DNA of 48,718 nucleotides, taken from NCBI GenBank assembly GCA_009778175.1, contig WRKH01000320.1:1-48718 (forward strand), given 5' to 3'. Positions 26,184 through 34,788 of the stretch are shown piece after piece. The notes under the pieces were generated by a model, which was not told the origin of the DNA, did no database searches, and saw only the letters and a list, made by a program, of their open reading frames with translations. The stretch is from Turicibacter sp. (GTDB lineage Bacteria > Bacillota > Clostridia > Lachnospirales > WQUN01). The position numbers and the translations under genes are program-made. Each line of letters opens with the position of its first letter. Position 1 is the first letter of the stretch.

Positions 26184-27179
26184 ATGGAAAACAACCAAGA
26201 AAATCAAGGCGGGCAGGAATTTACAAACCACCCGTCAAAAAAATCAAGAACCAGAATAGTCTCTATAGCAATCCTTGCTTTGGTGGCAATCTATACGCTA
26301 ATTTTTGGTTTCGGCATCGCACGGGGAATTTGGGATTCTCTGCGGGGATATTCTATAATGACGGAGGCTATTCCTGAACATTCCCCCATACCCGAGGACG
26401 GCATCAGAGTAACCCAATCCAACCTCAACCTCTCGGTTGACGTAGTCAGCTCAAGGGTGGAAATCGAAACGCATAGCCAGCCATATACGCTTGTCGTTTA
26501 CGTTCCGCATAGATCGAACCAATCGGAATTGCCTACGTACAGCTTAGACGGTTCACATTTGGAAATAATACAACGTCCCCCAAGCAATTCAAGATTAGTC
26601 AACCGAACGGGAGTCCTTACCATTTTTATCCCACAAGACACAGACGACGTATTTGATTTTCTAAACATCGGAACGGTGAGCGGCAGGGTAAGTCTTGCAG
26701 GTAGCCGCAACTTTAATCTGGCAGGAATCGTCCAAATTTCCAGCACGAGCGGTCGCATAAGCACACAGGATTTTTCAACGGACAATATTTTTTTGAACAC
26801 GGTATCAGGGGGCGTGAGTCTCAACAACATTTTAGCGGGAGAGATTAACGCAGGCTCGACCTCGGGGAGCGTAACTGCCGATTACATCAATGCTGACAGC
26901 ATAGATTTACGCAACACATCGGGCAGCGTTAGAGCCAGCAACATAATCGCTCCAACGGTAAATGCGTCAAGCACTTCTGGAAGTGTAAGGTTACAAAACC
27001 TAGAGACAGACAGTCTCGTTGCCATCTCCACTTCGGGCAGAATAACTCTAGAAGACTCCACCATAACTGGTCCTCTAACTGCCGCATCCACCTCAGGCAG
27101 CATAAACCTAAACAACGTAAACGCCAACCAAAACTCAACCTCCCTAACCACAACCACTGGCAGAATAACCAACAACTAA
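26184..27179 (+). CDS. Membrane-anchored DUF4097-like beta-repeat protein
   Basis: 331 aa. The ATG at 26184 (MENNQENQGGQ) follows AAAGGAG; the longer open frame upstream has no site. An N-terminal hydrophilic stretch precedes one membrane helix (about 37-58, IVSIAILALVAIYTLIFGFG). Then come many short strands with repeated SGS/TSGR motifs (STSGRIS, TSGSVTA, NTSGSVRAS), as in the DUF4097/LiaG-like beta-helix family. Such proteins are often near cell-envelope stress regulators, but none is seen here. The last half is almost pure repeat. Its stop codon abuts an interspersed repeat. Confidence 0.75.
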   Translation: MENNQENQGGQEFTNHPSKKSRTRIVSIAILALVAIYTLIFGFGIARGIWDSLRGYSIMTEAIPEHSPIPEDGIRVTQSNLNLSVDVVSSRVEIETHSQPYTLVVYVPHRSNQSELPTYSLDGSHLEIIQRPPSNSRLVNRTGVLTIFIPQDTDDVFDFLNIGTVSGRVSLAGSRNFNLAGIVQISSTSGRISTQDFSTDNIFLNTVSGGVSLNNILAGEINAGSTSGSVTADYINADSIDLRNTSGSVRASNIIAPTVNASSTSGSVRLQNLETDSLVAISTSGRITLEDSTITGPLTAASTSGSINLNNVNANQNSTSLTTTTGRITNN

Positions 27180-27287
27180 GACCGTGGGGCTCTGCCCCAC
27201 CTCCCCGCAAGGGGGCTAGCCCCCTTGTTTCTCCGAAAACGCCTAAACGGTGTCCGCAGGACACCAGGCGCCCCCCAACATTCGCTC
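27178..27287 (-). repeat. Interspersed repeat, copy 6
   Basis: TAAGACCGTGGGGCTCTGCC..., then CCCCGCAAGGGGGCTAGCCC..., then CGCCTAAACGG and GGTGTCC/GGACACC and GCGCCCCCC. It begins at the DUF4097-like stop codon. The GACACC module is shared with copy 5. Confidence 0.8.
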
Positions 27288-27331
27288 TTTTTTGTTATCT
27301 TGGTTAAGCAATTGGGGGTTGCAATTTTTTC

Positions 27332-27356
27332 CGTAGGGGCGGATATTATCCGCCCG
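27332..27356. repeat. Short palindrome forming the end of the RCC1-like gene
   Basis: GGGCGGAT and ATCCGCCC (27337-27344, 27348-27355) separated by ATT, preceded by CGTAG. It is related to the arms at 9376-9450. On the minus strand it encodes Ala-Gly-Gly and the TAA stop of the RCC1-like protein. Confidence 0.8.
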
Positions 27357-28533
27357 CTATCAACACTGGAAACCAATCATCCAAAAAATCTAGGTTATCG
27401 GCTTTTGAACGTCTCAACCATTCGGGGTCGGTGCAGACGGACAGTAGGCGGCTTTCTTCCGTTAGGGCGATGAGCCGCTTGTATTTGCCGTATATGGCGG
27501 AAACATTAGACCAATTATCTGCGGCGGTAATTTTGCGGGGCGTGCTGCGATCGTATGGAAGGATTCGCACCGTCCCGTCTTTTCGTAATATTGCAAAACC
27601 GTCCGATAAATCCACTATCGAGACGACATCATTGATGGCGGCGAAATAGCTGTCGGGATAGCCCATTTTATAGATTTTTCCATTGTTTTTCAAGACGATG
27701 CTCCCGTTTACATAGGTGGAGATTATCTGCACTACGTCCGTAAGGGAATTTGCCCATTCTTCCTCTTCCCAACCTGCCGCAGAGGTCGCTACCGAGCCGT
27801 CATGCCGCAAGCCGTACACGCCCTCGGGGTGCTTGGCTATGGATTTTATATTTTTGAAATGGGAAAGGTCAAAGCCTGATTTTCCAACGGAAAAAGCCGC
27901 ACCGTCCACGTCCACGCAAACCGTGTCGTCGTCGAATGCGTAAATCGAAGAGATGTTCGCCATACGAGCTACATCGCATTGGTCAAAGGTGTTTCTGCCC
28001 GTGGCTAGGACATTGTTTGCGGTTGGGAGGTCTAGGAGGGCGACCGTATGGGCATTGCCAGCCGCTATGGAGACCACGTTTCGCCAGTCCCCGACATCGC
28101 ATTGCAGGAAATCATTTTCGCCCGCCGCTATTGCCGTGCCGTCTTGCAAAACGGCGACCGTATGCGACATTCCCAACGCCACCGAGGCGGAGCTGGTTTT
28201 ACGGTTGGAAAAGCTGGAAAAATTAGAAAGTTCCTTAAATTGCAAATCCTGATGCGAAACGCCCATAACTTCGGCAAAAACAGAGGTTATCCACGCAGCC
28301 GCATTTGCCTCTATGCTGAAATCCTCCCTCAATCGGCGTACTGCAAGGGTAACGGAATTGTTTTTTAGTGCATCATAACCGCCCGATTCTATAAAATGCC
28401 TCGCAAGCAGGCGATTCCTCGGGTTATCAACGGCAAAATCCATTAAAATAGCATTGGCTCGCTGGGCGTTTCGGAACACCTCTTCGCCGTACTCGGCGAG
28501 CATTTTGCGTATAATTTCTGAAAATTCACTCAT
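27346..28533 (-). CDS. RCC1-repeat protein
   Basis: 395 aa. The start is MSEFSEIIRKMLAEYG (28533); its ATG overlaps the preceding stop as ATGA, and an upstream extension is rejected. Residues 1-95 are helical and unrecognised. Residues about 110-380 contain RCC1-like blades (SVALGMSHTVAVLQDGTAIAAGEN, SIAAGNAHTVALLD) of a beta propeller, several of them degenerate. No signal peptide. RCC1 repeats serve protein binding; partner unknown. The C-terminus (LIAGG) is encoded by a palindromic repeat, so the original end may have been different. It is coupled to the DUF362 ferredoxin gene. Confidence 0.75.
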   Translation of the reverse strand: MSEFSEIIRKMLAEYGEEVFRNAQRANAILMDFAVDNPRNRLLARHFIESGGYDALKNNSVTLAVRRLREDFSIEANAAAWITSVFAEVMGVSHQDLQFKELSNFSSFSNRKTSSASVALGMSHTVAVLQDGTAIAAGENDFLQCDVGDWRNVVSIAAGNAHTVALLDLPTANNVLATGRNTFDQCDVARMANISSIYAFDDDTVCVDVDGAAFSVGKSGFDLSHFKNIKSIAKHPEGVYGLRHDGSVATSAAGWEEEEWANSLTDVVQIISTYVNGSIVLKNNGKIYKMGYPDSYFAAINDVVSIVDLSDGFAILRKDGTVRILPYDRSTPRKITAADNWSNVSAIYGKYKRLIALTEESRLLSVCTDPEWLRRSKADNLDFLDDWFPVLIAGG

Positions 28534-29678
28534 AATCTTAGCATTTTTACCAATCGGGGCTTGTGTACCCTTATCGCTTTTTGCGGGCAAAGCTCCTGAC
28601 AGCAGTAGCAACGTATACAATCTGTATAATTCATGCCCGCTTTTTTGTCAACAATATGTACAACTTTCACAGGGCACGCCTCTTTGCAAATGGCACAACC
28701 CGTACAGTCGCCCGCATTGACTACTGGGCGAGACTGCATATGCCTTGCCAAAAAGGCTTTTGCGAAATTCGGGAGATTGGAATTCTGTATATTCATGGGC
28801 TTTTTGCCCCGCACAATGTCAAAGGACGGCATGACGAAATTTTGAGGCTTTTCCGCAACAAAGTCGATCTCCGCCAGCCTGCCAAGCAATCCCCGTTCCT
28901 GTGCACGTTTCAAGGTTGGGACTTCCCGAGCTTCAAGCCCAATTATATGAGCCGCCGCAAGATCGAGGGTGTGCGGGCTTGCCGAACCCATGATAACGCC
29001 GATATTCACAGGTACGCCCGCCGAGGGCCCGTTCCCCTCCATTCCGACAATGCCGTCAATAAAGGAAAGTACGGGGTTCGCCGCAATGCAGACATCTATC
29101 AACATATCCGCAAAGTTCTCATAGTCCGAAATATTCATATGATACTCCACCTTGACAATCCCTGGCACAACGCCGAACATATTTTTAACTGCACCCGTGT
29201 AGGTCATCATGGCGTGGGTTTTCAGCTTTGCGACAGAAATGACCTTATCCACATCGTTTAGCATATCGGTCAGGGTCAGGTGTTTCATGATGAGTGCCTC
29301 GGGGTTATCTTTTTTGAAGGATTTGAAATTGCTATTAAGGGCGACCCCGCCCTGCAACTCTTCGACGATTTTCGACATACCCGTAGCTTTATAAACGCCA
29401 TTCATAAGAGCGGGATTAAACGGGCCGCCTGGGCTGTCCCCGATGATTACGGTTGCACCATATTCTAAGAGCAGGGCAGCCAGTGCTTTGACGACAATGG
29501 GATGTGTGGTCGCCGCCTCTTCGGGTTTTTTCTTCATCAGGAGGTTGGCTTTTAGCAGGACTCTTTCTCCAGGTTGTATGTATGGCTCGAAGCCGCCTAG
29601 GTTTTGTATGGTTTGGGCGATTGCGGTGTATACTTTTTCGTATTCGTAGGAATCGCATCGTAGTAGTGAACATTTCAT
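28530..29678 (-). CDS. DUF362 protein with two C-terminal 4Fe-4S clusters
   Basis: 382 aa. The N-terminal DUF362 domain is recognised by VLLKANLLMKKKPEEAATTHP, VIIGDSPGGPF, VAKLKTHAMMTYTGAVKNMFGVVPG and SFIDGIVGMEGNGPSAG. The C-terminus has a bacterial ferredoxin fold with CTGCAICKEACP and CIRCYCCQELCP, fitting two 4Fe-4S clusters. These proteins are cytosolic, common in anaerobes, and lack a firm function. AAAGGG precedes the ATG. Its stop overlaps the next ATG by 4 bp. Confidence 0.9.
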   Translation of the reverse strand: MKCSLLRCDSYEYEKVYTAIAQTIQNLGGFEPYIQPGERVLLKANLLMKKKPEEAATTHPIVVKALAALLLEYGATVIIGDSPGGPFNPALMNGVYKATGMSKIVEELQGGVALNSNFKSFKKDNPEALIMKHLTLTDMLNDVDKVISVAKLKTHAMMTYTGAVKNMFGVVPGIVKVEYHMNISDYENFADMLIDVCIAANPVLSFIDGIVGMEGNGPSAGVPVNIGVIMGSASPHTLDLAAAHIIGLEAREVPTLKRAQERGLLGRLAEIDFVAEKPQNFVMPSFDIVRGKKPMNIQNSNLPNFAKAFLARHMQSRPVVNAGDCTGCAICKEACPVKVVHIVDKKAGMNYTDCIRCYCCQELCPQKAIRVHKPRLVKMLRL

Positions 29679-29750
29679 AATGTAGCCCTTTCTGTTTGGC
29701 TTTTATTCATATGCATCGACCGTTGTCGGTCTTATGCCCGTAGTACCCAA

Positions 29751-29778
29751 CAAGGGGTTGAAGATTTTCAACCCCTTG
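29751..29778. terminator. Hairpin after pyk
   Basis: Perfect 10 bp stem CAAGGGGTTG / CAACCCCTTG with an 8-base loop lies 11 bp beyond the pyk stop. The T-run after it is poor, so it may end or stabilise the pyk transcript. A smaller GACCG/CGGTC hairpin is at 29718-29731. Confidence 0.6.
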
Positions 29779-29789
29779 TGTCTGTTAGT

Positions 29790-31538
29790 TTATCGGTAGC
29801 CGTTAAAGACAAAACCTTGGTCGCAGTCAATGGTAACGGCAGTGCCGTCGTTTATTATGTCAATAACCTTTTCGTCCGCTATGAAGAGAGGAATGTTGAG
29901 TGCCATGGAGACGGTTTCGGCATGGCTTAGGTCTAGTTGTTCCCAAGAGCCGATTATTAGGGCGCTGGCTTTTCTTATGTAAGGCATGATTTGGTCAGAT
30001 GTGTTTGTCGATACCAAAATATCGCCTTGCTCGAAAAATTGAGTTTTGTTGTCGTGTATTTTCAATGTACGAGCCACTGCTTTTACTTTGCCCTGACCGT
30101 TCTTGATCGTACCTTTTACCAATACGTTGCCCACAACTCGGATTTTTAATGTGTTTGTGGTAGCAGTTATGCCGATAGGCACACCTGCGAGAGCGACTAT
30201 TGCATCGCCAGTCTTTGCAATGCCAGACTGTAATGCCATATCTTCAACTACATCGAAAACTTCGTCATTACCCTCTATCTTGTCAGTGTATACAGGTTTG
30301 CAACCCCAGGTAAGATTAAGTTGACGGCACACTATTTCGGAAGTGGTTATGGCTAAAATAGGCGAATCTGGGCGGAAACGTGCAACCATGCTGGCAGCAA
30401 AGCCAGAATCGGTAACAGCGGCGATACAAGCTGCGTCGAGATCTTTTGCAGCGGCACAGGCAGCGAAGGAGATTGCGTTTGTTGCGTTTTTGTTTCTAGC
30501 TTGCTTTTTGCTGTTGAAATATTCTCGCGAATTTTCGGTGCTTTCGGCTATACGTGCCATCATGGCTATACTTTCGATAGGATAGGAGCCGCTAGCAGTT
30601 TCGCCCGAAAGCATGACAATGTCAGTTCCCTCAAAGATTGCGTTAGCAACGTCATTTGCCTCGGCACGAGTGGGGCGCGGATTTTTCGTCATGGATTCCA
30701 GCATTTGCGTGGCTGTAACAACTAGCTTGCCCAAAGCGTTTGTCTTCTTTATCAGTAGCTTTTGGACGAGCGGCACCTCTTCGGGCGGAATTTCCACGCC
30801 CAAATCGCCGCGTGCAACCATGATGCCGTGTGTTACTTCCAAAATGCTGTCCAGATTGTCAACGCCGTCTCGGTTCTCGATTTTGGCTATTATCTTGATG
30901 TGTTCCCCGCCGTTTTCTTCCAATACTTCCTTAATCCGCAAAATATCATTGGCGGAGCGTATGAAAGAGGCAGCCACGTAGTCAAAGCCCATTTTTATAC
31001 CAAATTTTATGTCGCTTATGTCTTGTTCGGTAAGCGGCGGCAAATTCACGTACACATCTGGCACGTTTACGCCCTTTCGAGAACTTAAAAAGCCCTCGTT
31101 TATTACCTTACATACTATCTCGGTGTCGTCCTTGATATTCTCCACGAGCAGCTCAATCAAGCCATCGTCCAACAATATGCGACTACCTACTTTAACGTCC
31201 TTTGGTAGATTCGCATAGGTTATCGATACCTTGGTCTCATCGCCCTCGATGTCCTCGGTGGTCAGAGTGAAAATATCCCCGCTATTCAAGTAGATTTTTT
31301 TCTCCTTGAAGGTTTTAATCCGTATCTCTGGCCCCTTAGTGTCCAAAATCAATGGCACAGGTGCATTCAGAGCCTCTCGAGCCTCTTTTAGGTTGTTGAT
31401 TGTAACCGTATGTGTCTCGTAAGTTCCGTGGGAGAAGTTTACCCTAGCTCCGTTCATACCAGTCTGAATCATCTTCTTCATGGTTTCAACATCGTTGCAG
31501 GCAGGCCCCAAAGTTGCTATAATCTTTGTTTTACGCAT
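29790..31538 (-). CDS. pyk: Pyruvate kinase with extra C-terminal domain
   Basis: 582 aa. It begins MRKTKIIATLGPACN, followed by MVARGDLGVEIPPEEVP and VTATQMLESMTKNPRPTRAE, the signature sites for substrate, Mg and K. The C-terminal about 110 residues form the PEP-utiliser-mobile-like domain found in Bacillus-type enzymes. Catalyses PEP + ADP to pyruvate + ATP in glycolysis. AAAGGAG precedes the ATG. Single-gene unit. Confidence 0.96.
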   Translation of the reverse strand: MRKTKIIATLGPACNDVETMKKMIQTGMNGARVNFSHGTYETHTVTINNLKEAREALNAPVPLILDTKGPEIRIKTFKEKKIYLNSGDIFTLTTEDIEGDETKVSITYANLPKDVKVGSRILLDDGLIELLVENIKDDTEIVCKVINEGFLSSRKGVNVPDVYVNLPPLTEQDISDIKFGIKMGFDYVAASFIRSANDILRIKEVLEENGGEHIKIIAKIENRDGVDNLDSILEVTHGIMVARGDLGVEIPPEEVPLVQKLLIKKTNALGKLVVTATQMLESMTKNPRPTRAEANDVANAIFEGTDIVMLSGETASGSYPIESIAMMARIAESTENSREYFNSKKQARNKNATNAISFAACAAAKDLDAACIAAVTDSGFAASMVARFRPDSPILAITTSEIVCRQLNLTWGCKPVYTDKIEGNDEVFDVVEDMALQSGIAKTGDAIVALAGVPIGITATTNTLKIRVVGNVLVKGTIKNGQGKVKAVARTLKIHDNKTQFFEQGDILVSTNTSDQIMPYIRKASALIIGSWEQLDLSHAETVSMALNIPLFIADEKVIDIINDGTAVTIDCDQGFVFNGYR

Positions 31539-31579
31539 AACTTCATTCTCCTTTATGTTTTATAATAAACGCAATATTC

Positions 31580-31588
31580 ATTATAACA
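31580..31588 (-). promoter_or_regulatory. Extended -10 promoter of pyk
   Basis: On the minus strand TGT-TATAAT; no good -35 is seen, as is usual for extended -10 promoters. It is about 40 bp before the start codon. Confidence 0.5.
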
Positions 31589-31677
31589 CAAATTTTCAAA
31601 TTATGCACTTTTTTGGGAAAATTATTTTTGCACACGCTCGGCGATATTGTTGCGCCGAAATCGAGGAATAAAAAATT

Positions 31678-31706
31678 TTGTTTTATGCGGCTTCATGTGT
31701 TACAAT
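31678..31706 (+). promoter_or_regulatory. Promoter of the FMN dehydrogenase gene
   Basis: TTGTTT (31678-31683), 17 bp spacer, TACAAT (31701-31706), preceded by TGT. Confidence 0.6.
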
Positions 31707-31744
31707 AGAGATATTCATTTATCTTGTGGAAGAGAGTGTGTGTT

Positions 31745-32635
31745 ATGAACGATAGAAAACATGATTCGAATGCCATTACAAGGGCTTATTTCGACTCGCT
31801 GCTATTAGAGATGCGGCATTTTGATGCGGTAATTCCAGATACGAGTCTGGAGCTATTTGGCGAAAAATTCGATACGCCCGTGATGATGGCGGCGTTATCG
31901 CATCTGAATAAATGCCATCCGCAAGGGCTTGAGGAGATGGCACGAGGAGCGGTTGCTGCAGGAGCGGTTATGTGGTCGGGGATGGGCGAAGACGAAGAGC
32001 TTGAACGCATCTGCAAAACGGGTGCGAAGACCATAAAGATTATTAAGCCGCATAGTGATAATGCCGAAGTTTTGCGTGAGATTGCCTGGGCGGAGAAGAT
32101 GGGCTGCATAGCGGTCGGCATGGATATCGACCATGCTTTTAACCGTCAGGGCGAATTTGACAATATTTTTGGTAATTGCCCGCTATCTGGGAAAACAACG
32201 GAAGAATTGGCAAGTTTTGTAGCGGCGACAAAATTGCCCTTTATCGTAAAGGGCGTTTTGAGCGTTAAAGATACAAAAAAATGTTTGGAGATAGGGGCGG
32301 CTGGCATAGTTGTTTCGCATCATCACGGGCTTATGGATTATGCTGTTCCGCCGCTTATGATTTTGCCGAAAATCGTTGAAATCGTGGCTGGAAAGATACC
32401 GATTTTTGTCGATTGTTCTGTAGAAAGCGGAATGGACGTATACAAGGCTTTGGCTTTGGGGGCAACGGCTGTCTCGATAGGAAGAGCAATGATGACTCCG
32501 CTATCACAGGGAGGTGCTATTGCCGTTACACAAAAAATACAAGAAATAACCGCCTCGCTTGCAGGTACAATGGCAATGACGGCCATCCCAAATCTTAGCA
32601 AAATGGACGCAAGCGTCATCTGGCCCAGGTTTTAA
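31745..32635 (+). CDS. FMN-dependent alpha-hydroxy-acid dehydrogenase-like protein
   Basis: 296 aa. The ATG at 31745 (MNDRKHDSN) follows GGAAGAGAG; an upstream frame start is not supported. It is a TIM barrel with FMN-site features FDTPVMMAALSH, PFIVKGVLSVKD, GIVVSHHHGLMDYAVPP (active-site loop, normally SNHGGRQ) and ALALGATAVSIGRAMM. It is shorter than typical lactate oxidases (about 350 aa). The atypical HHHGLM loop suggests a different substrate. Its stop codon lies in an interspersed repeat. Confidence 0.85.
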   Translation: MNDRKHDSNAITRAYFDSLLLEMRHFDAVIPDTSLELFGEKFDTPVMMAALSHLNKCHPQGLEEMARGAVAAGAVMWSGMGEDEELERICKTGAKTIKIIKPHSDNAEVLREIAWAEKMGCIAVGMDIDHAFNRQGEFDNIFGNCPLSGKTTEELASFVAATKLPFIVKGVLSVKDTKKCLEIGAAGIVVSHHHGLMDYAVPPLMILPKIVEIVAGKIPIFVDCSVESGMDVYKALALGATAVSIGRAMMTPLSQGGAIAVTQKIQEITASLAGTMAMTAIPNLSKMDASVIWPRF

Positions 32636-32709
32636 AATCGTGGGATTCTGCCACACACCTGGCACAAGACCGTCTTGCCGCTGGGGGCGTGCCCCCAGAC
32701 CCGCACTTT
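32631..32709 (-). repeat. Interspersed repeat, copy 7
   Basis: TTTTAAAATCGTGGGATTCT, then the CACAAGACCGTCTTGCCG module and palindrome TGGGGGCGTGCCCCCA followed by GACCCGCAC. It begins at the stop codon of the FMN gene. The right hairpin is degenerate. Confidence 0.85.
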
Positions 32710-32763
32710 TGTATTATTTTAGTATCGGGACAGGTTTAGTACAATTAAGGAGATAGAAAATTT

Positions 32764-33276
32764 ATGTTAAAACAAAAATGGATTATAGCAGTAGCGGCAA
32801 GTCTAGGGCTTGCCACGGGGCTAATCATAACAACACTGGCAGAACCTGGCACAGCCACCGATCCTTTGGTATCCAGAAGCTACGTAAATGCCCGTATTGC
32901 AGAATTGGAAGCCCGAATATCAGCCTTATCCACCGAGGGTATAACGGTGCAGCCTACTCAACCACCTCAACCACCTCAACCACCTCCACAACCCACCCAA
33001 CCCGCAACTCGAGAACTTTTTACAATAGTACGTGCGGAGTCGGGGTCAATTCTATTCGGCGGTGCTAGTACGGAAATTATCCTGCGGGCGGGCGAGGCGA
33101 CTGTTGTCTCTGGGCCTAATGGCTTTGCTAATGTAACCGCTGGTTGGGACATTATGAACGGCGAACCCGTCCCTCTAAATAATTTGCTGATTGTTCCTAA
33201 TGACGATGGCCGTGGACTCAGATTCCACACGGTCTCCTATCTCCTCATACGAGGCGATTTCTATTTCGGAAATTAG
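32764..33276 (+). CDS. Small secreted or anchored protein, unknown
   Basis: 170 aa. It has an N-terminal signal anchor (IIAVAASLGLATGLIITTLA), then a short helical part SYVNARIAELEARISAL and a Pro/Gln linker (PPQPPQPPPQPTQPA), then a C-terminal beta domain of about 85 residues (FTIVRAESGSILFGGASTEIILRAGEATVV). AAGGAG lies 11 bases before the ATG, rather far. Similar short proteins occur in clostridia as hypothetical; I cannot assign one. It precedes the O-antigen-ligase-like gene by 30 bp, so it may be its partner. Confidence 0.6.
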   Translation: MLKQKWIIAVAASLGLATGLIITTLAEPGTATDPLVSRSYVNARIAELEARISALSTEGITVQPTQPPQPPQPPPQPTQPATRELFTIVRAESGSILFGGASTEIILRAGEATVVSGPNGFANVTAGWDIMNGEPVPLNNLLIVPNDDGRGLRFHTVSYLLIRGDFYFGN

Positions 33277-33306
33277 GGCTGGGAAGGTTGGGAAGGTTTG
33301 GGGTCG

Positions 33307-34788
33307 ATGAACAACATACAAAAGAAATGTGTCCTATTTATGGACGGTAGCCTATTTTTCCGTGCCATACTATGGTTTTTTGACGGATTAACAAAATTTT
33401 TCCAGGGTAGCTTGGTTGTACGCCTCTTTACTGCTGATTTTGATACGGAACGCCTGAAACACAGCTTTTTTGTGCGGAATATCGAAAAAATATTAAACTT
33501 CCCGCCAAAATTTGGGGACTGCTCGGTCTCATTAAAGGGCGTGCTGGGCGGCAGTAGGATTATCAAATCCACAGTCGGCGTACTGGGCTTTGACTTGCCG
33601 GCGTATATTTTGATTGCCGTAGTCTTGCTTACTCCATTTTTGCCCACGATACCTGCAGTTGGGTTGATTGCCGTCGCTTTTTTCCTTGCCCTCTTTTTCT
33701 ACACATTCAAACTGGAGCTGATTGATTTGCCCCTCATGTTCTTTATGGTCGTCAGCTTGATTAGTGCCATTATGTCGGTTGCCGCCTCATACAGCATACC
33801 GATAGCCTTTCTTAGCATTGCCATAATGCTCTCCTGTATTCTGTCAAAAACGGCAATCTTTACCCGCAGTCGTTTGGATTTATGTTTGGCTGCTTTTGTT
33901 GTTGCCACTTTGGGTACTGGATTCGTGGCGATTTTTCAGATGTACACAGGCTACCTAAACCCCGCTTGGATAGATGCCGAACTTTTTGCTGGTTTCATGG
34001 GCGTTAGGGTATTTTCAACCTTTGGCAACCCCAACATATACGCCGCCTACCTGCTGTTGGCAATCCCCATTGCGGCGGTATGCATATTGTACGCCAAAAA
34101 TACTTGGTTCAAATTATTCGCCTTCGGGACGACCATTGTCTTGCTGGGTGCTTTGGCGGCGACCTATTCGCGCGGTGCTTATGTTGCACTTGCCCTGTCC
34201 GTGATGGTTTTCATGCTGCTTATAGAGCGGCGTTTGATTGTTTTATTCGTGGCGGGGCTTGCCGTTGCACCGTTCCTGCTGCCAGCCACCATTCTGGCAA
34301 GGGTTCTTAGCATAGTGAATCTTACCGATTCTTCTACTATGTACCGTATAGCGATTTGGCAGTCTAGCCTGAGAATGATTGGCGATTTTTGGATGGCTGG
34401 CATCGGGCAGGGTGCTGCGGCGTATAATGCCATATACCCTTTCTACGCATTTAGTGCCGTTGTGGCACAACATACACATAATCTGTTTCTGCAGATTTTT
34501 ATAGAGACGGGTCTTGTAGGGTTGCTGGTTTTTGTGGCGATTTTGGCTTGTTTTTTCAGAACGCAATTTTCATTTATCAGACGTGCCGCCGATGTGCGGT
34601 TGAAATTATTATCACAAGCTATGGTCTCCGCCGTTGTGGGATTCCTGGCATTGGGAATGTTCGATTACCCATTTCACAATTATAGGGTAATGCTGACATT
34701 TTACCTATTTTTAGGGATTGCCAGTTGTGTTGTAAATATAGGGAGTGCGGAATATGAAAAAAATAAAGGTGATGCAGATAATCACTGA
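33307..34788 (+). CDS. O-antigen ligase / Wzy-like polymerase
   Basis: 493 aa. The ATG at 33307 has GGAAGG 10 bases upstream. A cytosolic N-terminal region of about 100 residues precedes many hydrophobic helices (about ten or more). Near the end, YRIAIWQSSLRMIGDFWMAG and HTHNLFLQIFIETG match the Wzy/WaaL family loop with its conserved His. This family links or polymerises surface glycans at the membrane. The next gene, a glycosyltransferase, overlaps it, fitting a glycan or teichoic-acid-like pathway. Confidence 0.8.
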   Translation: MNNIQKKCVLFMDGSLFFRAILWFFDGLTKFFQGSLVVRLFTADFDTERLKHSFFVRNIEKILNFPPKFGDCSVSLKGVLGGSRIIKSTVGVLGFDLPAYILIAVVLLTPFLPTIPAVGLIAVAFFLALFFYTFKLELIDLPLMFFMVVSLISAIMSVAASYSIPIAFLSIAIMLSCILSKTAIFTRSRLDLCLAAFVVATLGTGFVAIFQMYTGYLNPAWIDAELFAGFMGVRVFSTFGNPNIYAAYLLLAIPIAAVCILYAKNTWFKLFAFGTTIVLLGALAATYSRGAYVALALSVMVFMLLIERRLIVLFVAGLAVAPFLLPATILARVLSIVNLTDSSTMYRIAIWQSSLRMIGDFWMAGIGQGAAAYNAIYPFYAFSAVVAQHTHNLFLQIFIETGLVGLLVFVAILACFFRTQFSFIRRAADVRLKLLSQAMVSAVVGFLALGMFDYPFHNYRVMLTFYLFLGIASCVVNIGSAEYEKNKGDADNH

